Source: Alkalihalobacterium chitinilyticum (GTDB lineage: Bacteria > Bacillota > Bacilli > Bacillales > Bacillaceae_F). Taken from it: 64,000 nt of DNA. Position numbers and translations under genes: made by a program. Under the pieces are notes generated by a model, which worked only from the letters and a program-made list of their open reading frames with translations, had not been told where the DNA came from and searched no databases. The stretch lies in assembly GCF_029028005.1 (NCBI RefSeq), contig NZ_JAOTPO010000001.1, forward strand, positions 124,001 to 188,000, in the 5' to 3' direction. Shown here in pieces: positions 56,467-64,000 of this stretch (within the stretch, counting starts at the first letter, position 1; each line of letters begins with the position of its first letter).

Positions 56467-56721
56467 CTATTTCTTACCAAACATTTTCGTTAAAGACCCA
56501 AAATCCATCGGCATGTTATTGTTAATAATCGCTTTCACAATTTGATCTTCTTTTTCTTTTGAAACCGGTTTGTTTGCCATTTTAGCAACTTGCGCTATTA
56601 ATTGACGAACTGTTTGCTCATCTTTTAAGTTCGCATTACTAACCGATTGCGCCAGCTTAAAAATATCTTCTTGCTTAACATTTGTTTTCTTTTCAATGTT
56701 ATCAAAAAAGTTATTAGACAA
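56467..56721 (-). CDS. spoVIF: Stage VI sporulation protein F-like
   Basis: 84 residues from TTG 56721, eight bases after GGGAGG, which agrees with family N-termini (NNFFDNIEKKTNV). The longer ATG-initiated frame lacks this site. Helical protein with FGSLTKMFGKK-like end. SpoVIF (YjcC in B. subtilis) is needed for normal spore coat assembly. In B. subtilis it is elsewhere; here it is beside spoIVA. Confidence 0.8.
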   Translation of the reverse strand: MSNNFFDNIEKKTNVKQEDIFKLAQSVSNANLKDEQTVRQLIAQVAKMANKPVSKEKEDQIVKAIINNNMPMDFGSLTKMFGKK

Positions 56722-56868
56722 TGTATAGTCCTCCCTCATGAGTATTGTCATCATATCGTATGCGACATCAATTTCGCATGTGCATGAATACTCATAAATA
56801 ACAGGTGAACCAACTGTTGGCAGGCTTTAGCTCGCACTGATCGACTTCACGCTAACTGTATTTATAAC

Positions 56869-57912
56869 CTAATGCTCTTTATTTTGATTGGGAAGTAAAC
56901 CCGAAAAGTCTTCGCCCTCATGTTTCTTTACTCTTCCCATTAATTCTTCTACAGCGTCATCTGGTTTCTTGTTATTAAATAGAACTTCGTATAACGCACT
57001 CGTAATAGGCATATCAACATCCACTTTTTGAGCAAGTAAGTAAGCAGCTTCTGTTGTACGAATTCCTTCAACTACCATGCCCATTTGATCCAGTACATCA
57101 TCAATTGACTTTCCTTTACCTAACATATTCCCCGCTCGCCAATTTCGACTATGTACGCTCGTACAAGTCACTATGAGATCCCCTAGACCTGACAATCCGG
57201 AAAATGTTAACGGATTTGCACCAAGTTTAATACCTAACCTTGTTATTTCGGCTAAACCTCGCGTCATCAGAGCTGCTTTAGCATTATCACCAAACCCTAA
57301 CCCATCCGTTAACCCTGCACATAAGGCGATTATATTTTTTAGTGCCCCACCAAGTTCCACACCAATTAAATCTGCATTCGTATATACGCGGAAACTTTGG
57401 TTCATAAATAGGTCCTGAGTTTGCTCGGCTGCATTCATATCCAATGACGAGACGGTAACAGTTGTAGGCTGACGTTTACTTACCTCTTCGGCATGACTTG
57501 GTCCTGATAAGACTACAATTGAATTAGAAAAGCCAGCTGGAAGCTCTTCTGCAATCACTTCTGAAACTCGTTTTGATGAAGAAGGTTCAATTCCTTTACT
57601 TGCATGGATAATCGGCACACCATCTTTAAGGTAAGGTTTGACCGCTTGCATAACGGTTCGCATAGACTTCGTCGGAACAACGAGTAATATAGCTTCGCTC
57701 TCCTTTAAGGCCGGTTCAATATTTGTATATGCTGTAATATTGTGAGGTAAATCTACATCAGGTAAATACTTCACATTTGTATGCTTTTCATTAATTTCCA
57801 TTACTTGATCTTCTCTTCTTGCCCACATTCTTACATCATGATGATTATCTGCTAACACCATGGCTAAAGCGGTTCCCCAACTCCCCGCACCTAAGACAGC
57901 TATTTTTGACAT
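56869..57912 (-). CDS. gpsA: Glycerol-3-phosphate dehydrogenase, NAD(P)+
   Basis: 347 residues from ATG 57912, where homologues begin (MSKIAVLGAGSWGTALA). Makes sn-glycerol 3-phosphate for phospholipids. GAGSWG dinucleotide loop, HASKGIE, and GALKNIIALCAG with catalytic Lys are present. The ribosome site is weak (CGGA); an in-frame TTG at 57936 is the alternative. An eight-codon ORF with a strong site lies at 57977-57951. Confidence 0.95.
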   Translation of the reverse strand: MSKIAVLGAGSWGTALAMVLADNHHDVRMWARREDQVMEINEKHTNVKYLPDVDLPHNITAYTNIEPALKESEAILLVVPTKSMRTVMQAVKPYLKDGVPIIHASKGIEPSSSKRVSEVIAEELPAGFSNSIVVLSGPSHAEEVSKRQPTTVTVSSLDMNAAEQTQDLFMNQSFRVYTNADLIGVELGGALKNIIALCAGLTDGLGFGDNAKAALMTRGLAEITRLGIKLGANPLTFSGLSGLGDLIVTCTSVHSRNWRAGNMLGKGKSIDDVLDQMGMVVEGIRTTEAAYLLAQKVDVDMPITSALYEVLFNNKKPDDAVEELMGRVKKHEGEDFSGLLPNQNKEH

Positions 57913-58079
57913 ATTGAAAATTCCGGTAACTAACAAAGAGCAGCAAAACCTTATGTTAAAGCTGCAAAGTTTATCACCAGAATTACACCTCCTTAATTAA
58001 CTTCTCGGTTTATTAAACTCTCTATGTTTTCTTAGCTGCTTAAACTTACAGCCACTTAGTCTAAGTAAAATGAATGAAA

Positions 58080-58099
58080 GGGAGAAAAGATTTTCTCCC
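58080..58099 (-). terminator. Possible terminator after plsY
   Basis: GGGAGAAAA pairs with TTTTCTCCC around TC, followed by TTTCATTCATTTT on the minus strand. Tail is interrupted, so activity is uncertain. Confidence 0.45.
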
Positions 58100-58124
58100 T
58101 GAACTTGAATGGTTACATCTTTCG

Positions 58125-58733
58125 TTAAGTTGTCGCTTTTTTACCCAGTTTATTTTCTGTTCCTTGAATAAGGCGGACGACATTTTGACGGTGTCTCCAG
58201 AAAGATAAAATAGTGACGATCAAACTTAAGTAAAAATAAGCCATTGGATATTGATAAAAGTTAGCAAGCAGGATCGTAGCAATCGTAGTTGCTACCATAA
58301 ATAGCAATGACCCTAATGAAACAAAACGGGTTAAAGCAATGGAAATTATTGCAATTACTCCACCAATTAAAGCGGGAATAAAAACAATTGAAGCCATTAC
58401 ACCAATCGTTGTAGCCACACCTTTTCCACCACGAAACCCGTAATAAATAGGCCAGTTATGTCCAAGGATAGCAGCTAAACCCGCTAAAGCGGGTGCCCAT
58501 CCTGGACCAAGTACCCACAATGTCACCAATACGGCAAGGATGCCTTTTGCCGCATCTAATAACAAGACAGAAACTGCTGGTCCAACCCCGAGTACTCGTA
58601 GTGTATTTGTTGCTCCTGCATTCCCACTCCCATGTTGTCTAATATCAACCTTTTTGATTTTTTTCGTTATGATATAGCTGAAACTAATTGAACCAATTAA
58701 GTAAGAAATAACAAATGCAATTATAATTTCCAT
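58125..58733 (-). CDS. plsY: Acyl-phosphate:glycerol-3-phosphate acyltransferase
   Basis: 202 residues. Makes lysophosphatidate from glycerol 3-phosphate and acyl phosphate. Five or six membrane helices with loops SGNAGATNTLR (36-46), and GGKGVATTIGV near 104, the conserved PlsY active-site loops. GGGGAGAG precedes ATG 58733. It sits next to gpsA, which supplies its substrate; plsY is elsewhere in B. subtilis. Confidence 0.93.
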   Translation of the reverse strand: MEIIIAFVISYLIGSISFSYIITKKIKKVDIRQHGSGNAGATNTLRVLGVGPAVSVLLLDAAKGILAVLVTLWVLGPGWAPALAGLAAILGHNWPIYYGFRGGKGVATTIGVMASIVFIPALIGGVIAIISIALTRFVSLGSLLFMVATTIATILLANFYQYPMAYFYLSLIVTILSFWRHRQNVVRLIQGTENKLGKKATT

Positions 58734-58885
58734 TTAACTCTCCCCTACTGATTATAAAGTGAGTGCCCAATTTTCCTCGTTACAATAAATTGGGCGCCAT
58801 TTCGTCTATTTTTAACCGAACGGCTTCAGCAACTCATTCCCCTAAAGTTGCCTACGTTGTTTTAATCAATAGTCTTCAGTTTAAC

Positions 58886-60199
58886 CTAGTCACTTTTTTT
58901 ACGCGCAAAGATTTTAATTGGCGTTCCTTCGAATTCAAACGTCTGTCTCAAACGGTTTTCTAGAAAGCGCTGATACGAAAAGTGCATAAGTTCAGGCTCG
59001 TTTACAAAGAAAACAAAAGTAGGCGGTCCAACAGCAACCTGTGTGGCATAATTAATTTTTAGACGCTTACCTTTGTCTGTAGGTGTTGGATTCATTGCAA
59101 CAGCATCCATTACCATATCATTTAAGACACTAGTAGACACACGTAAGTTATGATTTTCAGAAACTTTCTGAACCGTAGGTAAGATATGTTGTAATCTTTG
59201 CTTTAGTTTTGCTGAAGTAAACAAGATAGGTGCATAACTTAAAAATAAGAAATGATCGCGTATTTTTTGTTCAAAGTTTTGCATCGTCTTATCGTCTTTA
59301 GCAATTGCATCCCACTTGTTGACAACAATAATTACAGCCCGTCCTGCTTCATGAGCGTATCCTGCAATCTTCTTGTCTTGCTCGATAATGCCTTCTTCTG
59401 CATTTAAGACAACTAAAACAACATCTGAACGTTCAATAGCTTTTAAAGACCTAAGAACACTATATTTTTCGGTTGTTTCATACACTTTTCCACGTTTTCG
59501 CATACCAGCTGTATCTATTAGTACATATTCTTGGCCATCACGTTCGAAAGGTGTATCAATCGCGTCTCTTGTCGTTCCTGGAATATTACTAACTATGACT
59601 CGTTCCTCACCGAGTAAGGCATTAACTAAAGAAGATTTACCTACATTCGGACGACCAATTAACGAAATTCGGATCGTATCCTCATCATACGGATCTTCTT
59701 CTTCATCAGGGAAGTGTTTGATCACTTCATCCAATAGGTCACCCAAACCAAGACCATGAGAACCTGAGATTGGAATAGGTTCACCAAGCCCTAAAGAATA
59801 AAACTCATAAATTTTTTCTCGTTGTTCAGGATTATCTATTTTATTGACTCCGAGAACTACAGGCTTTTTCGACTTAAATAACATTTTCACTACTTCTTCA
59901 TCCGCCCCTGTAATTCCTTCTCTACCATTAACAATAAAGATAATTACATCGGCTTCTTTAATCGCAAGCTCAGCTTGCTCACGCATTTGCACTAATAACG
60001 GTTCTTCACTAAGTTCAATACCGCCTGTATCAATTAAATTAAAATCCCGATGGAGCCATTCTCCAGAACTATAAATACGATCACGAGTTACACCTGGCAT
60101 ATCTTCTACAATTGCAACTCTTTCCCCAACAATTCGATTAAAAATCGTTGACTTCCCTACATTTGGACGACCAACGATTGCAACAACTGGTTTGGGCAT
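58886..60199 (-). CDS. der: Tandem GTPase Der (EngA), ribosome assembly
   Basis: 437 residues. Acts in 50S subunit maturation. Two G domains: first P-loop GRPNVGKST at 10-18 and second GRPNVGKSS at about 183-191, each followed by DTGG or DTAG and NKID or NKWD. The C-terminal KH-like domain contains [19 protein letters not shown] precedes ATG 60199. Confidence 0.97.
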   Translation of the reverse strand: MPKPVVAIVGRPNVGKSTIFNRIVGERVAIVEDMPGVTRDRIYSSGEWLHRDFNLIDTGGIELSEEPLLVQMREQAELAIKEADVIIFIVNGREGITGADEEVVKMLFKSKKPVVLGVNKIDNPEQREKIYEFYSLGLGEPIPISGSHGLGLGDLLDEVIKHFPDEEEDPYDEDTIRISLIGRPNVGKSSLVNALLGEERVIVSNIPGTTRDAIDTPFERDGQEYVLIDTAGMRKRGKVYETTEKYSVLRSLKAIERSDVVLVVLNAEEGIIEQDKKIAGYAHEAGRAVIIVVNKWDAIAKDDKTMQNFEQKIRDHFLFLSYAPILFTSAKLKQRLQHILPTVQKVSENHNLRVSTSVLNDMVMDAVAMNPTPTDKGKRLKINYATQVAVGPPTFVFFVNEPELMHFSYQRFLENRLRQTFEFEGTPIKIFARKKSD

Positions 60200-60360
60200 A
60201 CTTTCACTACCTTTCTTTCTATAGTTACACTTTACAAATAATGTATTTGTCGTGCGGATGATTTTGGTAACACAACTAATCTATTCTAACAAATATAGTT
60301 GCTATTCGACAATTAGATTATTTTAAACCGCCTAAAATATCATCCATCCTCTTAATAGTA

Positions 60361-60981
60361 TTAACGAAAAACACGGATATCTTTCCCTCTTGATGCAGGT
60401 AGTTTTCTTACATATTGACCCATATACTCACAGGATCGCTCAAAAGCATGCCAGCTGATAATAAAAACCGAAGCGATGGCGATCATATCAAAAAAAGTTG
60501 GCGTTCCAAGTAATTGCACTCCATATATACTTGAGAGAAATTTTTTAAACAATAACTCTCCTTGGATCAGACCTGAGACTGAAATGACCAGCCTCCCACG
60601 TAAATCCTTCACTAACACTACTATAATAATTGCAACAAGAGCTGATATCACCCACATTTTATCGACAAGTAAAAACATTACAGGATCATAAAGTTCAACG
60701 AGATGAAGTCCTGCGAACAAAAATGTTAATATCATTGATATAAATAACATGTACAACATCATTATGGAGTTATAGTTTGAAATAAACCCATAACAAAGAA
60801 AAGAAACGAGTAAATAAGCATAAGAAATATCGTACATACCTATTGTGAAAGACTTATTAAATAAAAATATGATTACAAGTAACCAAAAAGATATCCACGT
60901 TCGTTTTTTGGACTTCCTTAAATAAAAGGTACATATAATCCAGCTTATCCACATAAACCAAATAAACCAAATACCGTCCAT
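60361..60981 (-). CDS. yphA: YphA membrane protein
   Basis: 206 residues from ATG 60981, ten bases after AGGTGG. Five or six hydrophobic helices, a short basic cytoplasmic tail, no motif known. B. subtilis has a similar membrane protein gene (yphA) just before der. Function unknown. Confidence 0.75.
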   Translation of the reverse strand: MDGIWFIWFMWISWIICTFYLRKSKKRTWISFWLLVIIFLFNKSFTIGMYDISYAYLLVSFLCYGFISNYNSIMMLYMLFISMILTFLFAGLHLVELYDPVMFLLVDKMWVISALVAIIIVVLVKDLRGRLVISVSGLIQGELLFKKFLSSIYGVQLLGTPTFFDMIAIASVFIISWHAFERSCEYMGQYVRKLPASRGKDIRVFR

Positions 60982-61107
60982 GCGCTCATCACCACCTAAC
61001 CTTAACATTATGCACAATTTTAAAAATACTAATCATTTATGCATAAAACTTACAAGGTTGTGAGACACTACTCAGGATTCTTAGAGATGTTTAAGGAGGG
61101 AATTATG

Positions 61108-61239
61108 ATGGGCAAAGATCGCCAAGAACGGAAATTAAGAAAGTCGGATAAAGTAGAACTAGACAGAGACCAGGATTTAAAATATGGTGGTGCAACAAAA
61201 CTTGAAGGTCCAGAAGAAGCACGTAAACGTCAACGCTAA
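61108..61239 (+). CDS. ypzI: YpzI-like small protein
   Basis: 43 residues from ATG 61108 (or the adjacent 61105) after AAGGAGG. The sequence MGKDRQERKLRKSDKVE, then DRDQDLKY, is basic at the start, charged throughout and matches the Bacillus YpzI family pattern. The open frame upstream to 61039 lacks a site. Plus strand, convergent with fni. Function unknown. Confidence 0.8.
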   Translation: MGKDRQERKLRKSDKVELDRDQDLKYGGATKLEGPEEARKRQR

Positions 61240-61269
61240 ATAAAACGAACAGACTTAAGACATAATTAA

Positions 61270-61295
61270 GAAAAGAGGCTCTACAGCCTCTTTTC
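61270..61295. terminator. Bidirectional terminator between ypzI and fni
   Basis: AAAAGAGGC pairs with GCCTCTTTT around TCTACA, with T-rich sequence on both exits. Confidence 0.9.
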
Positions 61296-61303
61296 TCTAT
61301 TTC

Positions 61304-62356
61304 CTACCTCCGACTATACTCATCAGTAGAGAAACCTCTTTGTTTAAGCCAATGATAGGTTTGGCCACTTATAACAAGGGGGACCTTTTTTAATTCATTT
61401 ACATTTTCCACACCTAAAGCCGTCATAAGCATTTTAATTTCAGAATGCATACTTTCAATTTCCTTAACTAATTCCTCTTCACCATCATCTAACAATATTT
61501 TAAGAAAATAGCCTGCTAATCCAGTTGCTGTTGCACCTAGAGAGAGTGCCTTAACAATATCAAGAGCGTTCTGAATTCCACCTGAAGCTATTACGTTCAT
61601 AAAAGGTTGACTCTTTACAACTTCTACAATGGAGGAGGTGGTTTGTATCCCCCAGTCATTAAAAAACTGCAAGACCTTTTCACGCCTCATGTTTTCAATT
61701 TTAGAAAAGTTAGTTCCACCAAATCCGCCAACATCAACAATTGATACACCGGCATCAGCTAATTTTTTCGCTGCTTCTTTACTCATCCCATATCCTACTT
61801 CTTTAACAATGACAGGAACAGGTAATGCGTTAACTATCTTTTCTATCCGGTCAATCGCACCTGAAAAGTCCCGATCACCTTCAGGCATAACCAGTTCTTG
61901 AACAACGTTAAGGTGGATTTGCAAAGCATTTGCCTCAAGCATATCAACAGCTATTTTGGCTTGTTCAACTGTCGCTTCGCTGCCTAGGTTGCCGATGATG
62001 ACACCTTTGGGATTTACCTTTCTTACAATACTATAAGATTCACGTTCCTCAGCATTTTTAATCGCTGCCATCTGTGAACCAACCGCCATACCAATGTTTG
62101 CACGTTTAGCTACTTCTGCTAAACGTTGATTTACATCTTTCGTACGCTCACCGCCGCCACCTGTCATTGCATTGATAAAAATCGGCGAACTCATAACAAG
62201 TTCGCCGATAGTCGTAGATATATCAACACGTTCACTATTCATATTAGGCAAGCTTTGGTGAACAAACTGCACATCATCAAATCCATGCTTTTTTTCTTGC
62301 CCTGTTTCAATCGCATGGGCAATATGTTCATTTTTTCTTACAGAACGAAGTGTCAA
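61304..62356 (-). CDS. fni: Isopentenyl-diphosphate isomerase, type 2
   Basis: About 350 residues, FMN and NADPH dependent. Interconverts IPP and DMAPP for isoprenoids. [37 protein letters not shown] (part), and [14 protein letters not shown] are family signatures. TTG 62356, close to GGTG, is preferred; a GTG at 62365 abuts the ypfD stop. Known in B. subtilis as ypgA/fni. It feeds the hep genes in this window. Confidence 0.94.
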   Translation of the reverse strand: MTLRSVRKNEHIAHAIETGQEKKHGFDDVQFVHQSLPNMNSERVDISTTIGELVMSSPIFINAMTGGGGERTKDVNQRLAEVAKRANIGMAVGSQMAAIKNAEERESYSIVRKVNPKGVIIGNLGSEATVEQAKIAVDMLEANALQIHLNVVQELVMPEGDRDFSGAIDRIEKIVNALPVPVIVKEVGYGMSKEAAKKLADAGVSIVDVGGFGGTNFSKIENMRREKVLQFFNDWGIQTTSSIVEVVKSQPFMNVIASGGIQNALDIVKALSLGATATGLAGYFLKILLDDGEEELVKEIESMHSEIKMLMTALGVENVNELKKVPLVISGQTYHWLKQRGFSTDEYSRR

Positions 62357-62365
62357 AGTTATCAC

Positions 62366-63514
62366 CTACGATTTATACTTTTTTAGTTGATCTCCAATCA
62401 TATCTCCTAAAGAAAAACCTGAAGGCTCCTCTTCATTTTTGGTATATTGTTCTGGAACTTCTTCCACTGTATCTTCTTCTTGTAATGCACGAATACTTAA
62501 AGAGATACGTTTTTCGCCAAGGTTAATATCGAGTACTTTTGCTTCCACTTTATCACCTTCTGTAAGAACTTCTTGAGGTGTGCCGATATGACGATTAGCG
62601 ATTTGTGAAATGTGAACAAGCCCTTCTACACCTGGAGCCACTTCAACAAATGCACCAAACGAAACAAGACGCTTTACTGTTCCTTGTACAATATCACCCG
62701 TCTTAATTTCACCTGCAACTGTTTCCCAAGGGCCAGGCAATGTATCTTTTAGCGAAAGAGAAACTCTCTCTTTTTCAGCATCTACCGATAACACTTTAAC
62801 TTTTACTTGGTCGCCTTCTTTGACAACGTCTGAAGGTTTTTCAACACGATGGTGAGCCAGTTGTGAGATATGTACCAGCCCATCCACACCGCCTAGATCA
62901 ACGAATGCACCAAAGTCTGTTAAACGTTGTACCGTTCCTTCTACAACATCGCCTTCATTAATAGAGCTTAGAACAGATAACTTTTTATTTGTAACTTCTT
63001 CATCTAGGACAGCACGTTGAGATAAAATTAGCTTATTGTTTTCAGGCTCCATCTCAACAACTTTAAGGCGGAGTGTACGTCCTTTATAATCTGAGAAATC
63101 CTCTACGAAATGTCTTTCAACTAGTGACGCAGGAATAAACCCTCTAACACCCAGGTCAACAACAAGTCCGCCTTTAACAACATCAGCTACTTGCGCTTCA
63201 ATCGTTTCTTGATTCACAAACTTTTCCTGTAACTCAGTCCATGCTTTTTCTGCTTGTACTGCACGTTTTGAAAGGACAAGTTCATCATCCTGTACTTTAC
63301 TTACCTTTAACTCAACTTCATCTCCAACATTTAATACGTCACTTACCTTTTCGACGTGAAGACTTGACAATTCACTAATTGGAATAATGCCATCAACTTT
63401 GAAACCAACATCAACAAAAGCTTGTTTATCCTCTACTTTTGTAACTTTCCCAGTTACAGTGTCACCTACGTTAAAAGCTTTAATTGTCATTTCACTGTTC
63501 ATCTCTTCCACCAT
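62366..63514 (-). CDS. ypfD: S1-domain RNA-binding protein YpfD (RpsA-like)
   Basis: 382 residues from ATG 63514 after AAGGAGG. Four S1 (OB-fold) repeats are visible, starting near residues 13, 100, 183 and 268, each with the FVDVG/FVDLG or [16 protein letters not shown] pattern. Resembles part of E. coli S1, but in Bacillus it is not an essential ribosomal protein. Located between plsC and fni. Confidence 0.93.
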   Translation of the reverse strand: MVEEMNSEMTIKAFNVGDTVTGKVTKVEDKQAFVDVGFKVDGIIPISELSSLHVEKVSDVLNVGDEVELKVSKVQDDELVLSKRAVQAEKAWTELQEKFVNQETIEAQVADVVKGGLVVDLGVRGFIPASLVERHFVEDFSDYKGRTLRLKVVEMEPENNKLILSQRAVLDEEVTNKKLSVLSSINEGDVVEGTVQRLTDFGAFVDLGGVDGLVHISQLAHHRVEKPSDVVKEGDQVKVKVLSVDAEKERVSLSLKDTLPGPWETVAGEIKTGDIVQGTVKRLVSFGAFVEVAPGVEGLVHISQIANRHIGTPQEVLTEGDKVEAKVLDINLGEKRISLSIRALQEEDTVEEVPEQYTKNEEEPSGFSLGDMIGDQLKKYKS

Positions 63515-63617
63515 GACGATTGCCTCCTTCAATGTCCAGCATCGGGACGAATATTACATTTTTTTATTACACCTTTCACGATGTGAAAGAACTGTACCAT
63601 TTCAATAAATTATATTG

Positions 63618-64000
63618 TTACTTGTGCTTATGTAATAACTCAGCAATTGCTTTCATAATATAGTCTGTCACTTCACCTGACGAAGCTTTAGCAGCACGCA
63701 AGCTCTCCATCTCCAATGGTTCACCGTATATAACCCTCAACTTACTAAAAGGTTTATAGCTTCCAATGATCGCACAAGGAATGACCACTGCATCGGTACG
63801 CAATGCAAAAAAACCAGCACCCGCCAACCCTTTTCCTAACTTACCGTCTTTGCTCCTTGTACCTTCTGGAAAAAGACCAAGCGCTTCTCCTTCTTTAAGG
63901 ATTTTCAACCCTAGCTTTAATGCTTGCTTATCACCAGCACCCCTCTTTACAGGAAAGGCACCAACTGCTGTAATCATACGGCCTAATAAAGGAACTTTGA
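63618..64000 (-). CDS. plsC: 1-acylglycerol-3-phosphate acyltransferase, N-terminus cut by window edge
   Basis: At least 127 codons visible; the frame continues beyond 64000, and ATG 63977 is not the true start since upstream codons (KVPLLGRM) fit the family. Converts lysophosphatidate to phosphatidate. ALGLFPEGTRSKDG is the conserved acyltransferase block; the NHxxxxD block lies outside. Position next to ypfD and near plsY and gpsA makes a loose phospholipid neighbourhood. Confidence 0.9.
   Translation of the reverse strand, partial: KVPLLGRMITAVGAFPVKRGAGDKQALKLGLKILKEGEALGLFPEGTRSKDGKLGKGLAGAGFFALRTDAVVIPCAIIGSYKPFSKLRVIYGEPLEMESLRAAKASSGEVTDYIMKAIAELLHKHK

Noticed and set aside
59373-59759. 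128-residue plus-strand ORF inside der
   Set aside because: Antisense shadow of the conserved der coding frame; no ribosome site.
1-64000. CRISPR array, tRNA/rRNA genes, prophage or transposase
   Set aside because: No regularly spaced repeats, no tRNA- or rRNA-like stretches, and no integrase or transposase frames were seen on reading; a tool search was not possible.

Overview
This is a low-GC Firmicute chromosome segment, almost certainly from a Bacillaceae species. The gene order is that of the conserved Bacillus block running from dynA/ypoC/nth/dnaD/asnS to ypfD/plsC. It carries Bacillus sporulation genes (spoIVA, spoVIF, ypjB), the TRAP regulator gene mtrB, bacillithiol gene bshA and the split heptaprenyl synthase hepS/hepT. 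A futalosine-type menaquinone gene (mqnA, chorismate dehydratase family) next to ubiX and ubiA points away from B. subtilis, which uses the men route, and toward relatives of alkaliphiles such as B. halodurans; that placement is inference. No rRNA, tRNA, CRISPR array, prophage or transposase was seen. Almost every gene is on the minus strand. The plus-strand exceptions are a YitT-family gene, a ypzI-like gene and one short ORF.

Layout, left to right (the reverse of transcription). 1-8.7 kb: partial dynamin-like dynA, ypoC, nth, dnaD, asnS, aspB, ypmB, ypmA. 8.8-15.3 kb: a small plus-strand ORF, mtaD, a lipoprotein with a degenerate metallo-beta-lactamase-like fold, dinG and a TPR protein. 15.4-22.7 kb: panDCB with a structured leader, birA, cca, bshA, mgsA, dapB, ypjD. 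22.9-31.9 kb: yitT-type gene (+), a yugP-type metallopeptidase, ypjB, ypjA, the cytochrome bc operon qcrABC, ypiF, ypiB, ypiA and a degenerate amidohydrolase-like gene. 32.5-46.2 kb: aroA, tyrA, hisC, trpABFCDE, aroH, aroB, aroC, cheR. 46.7-53.3 kb: ndk, hepT, mqnA, ubiX, ubiA, menG, hepS, mtrB, folE. 53.5-64 kb: spoIVA, yphF, yphE, spoVIF, gpsA, plsY, der, yphA, ypzI (+), fni, ypfD and partial plsC.

The genes form connected circuits. The aroC-aroB-aroH and trpEDCFBA-hisC-tyrA-aroA genes make chorismate and aromatic amino acids. The leader before trpE holds nine GAG/UAG triplets at five-base spacing, the signature of a TRAP binding site, and mtrB, the TRAP gene, lies 10 kb away in the same window. 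The hepS-menG-ubiA-ubiX-mqnA-hepT run makes the menaquinone that the qcrABC complex oxidises, and chorismate from the aro genes feeds it. panB/C/D make pantothenate.

The most useful second looks are: the trp leader and the related repeat elements bracketing trpEDCFBA; the mqnA insertion in the hep operon; a short gene with a canonical A AAA AAG slippery site; two enzyme-fold proteins that have lost their metal-ligand motifs; a tandem leader motif before panB; and local loss of hbs and bshB1 from places they occupy in B. subtilis. Statements about B. subtilis gene order come from general knowledge, not from a search.
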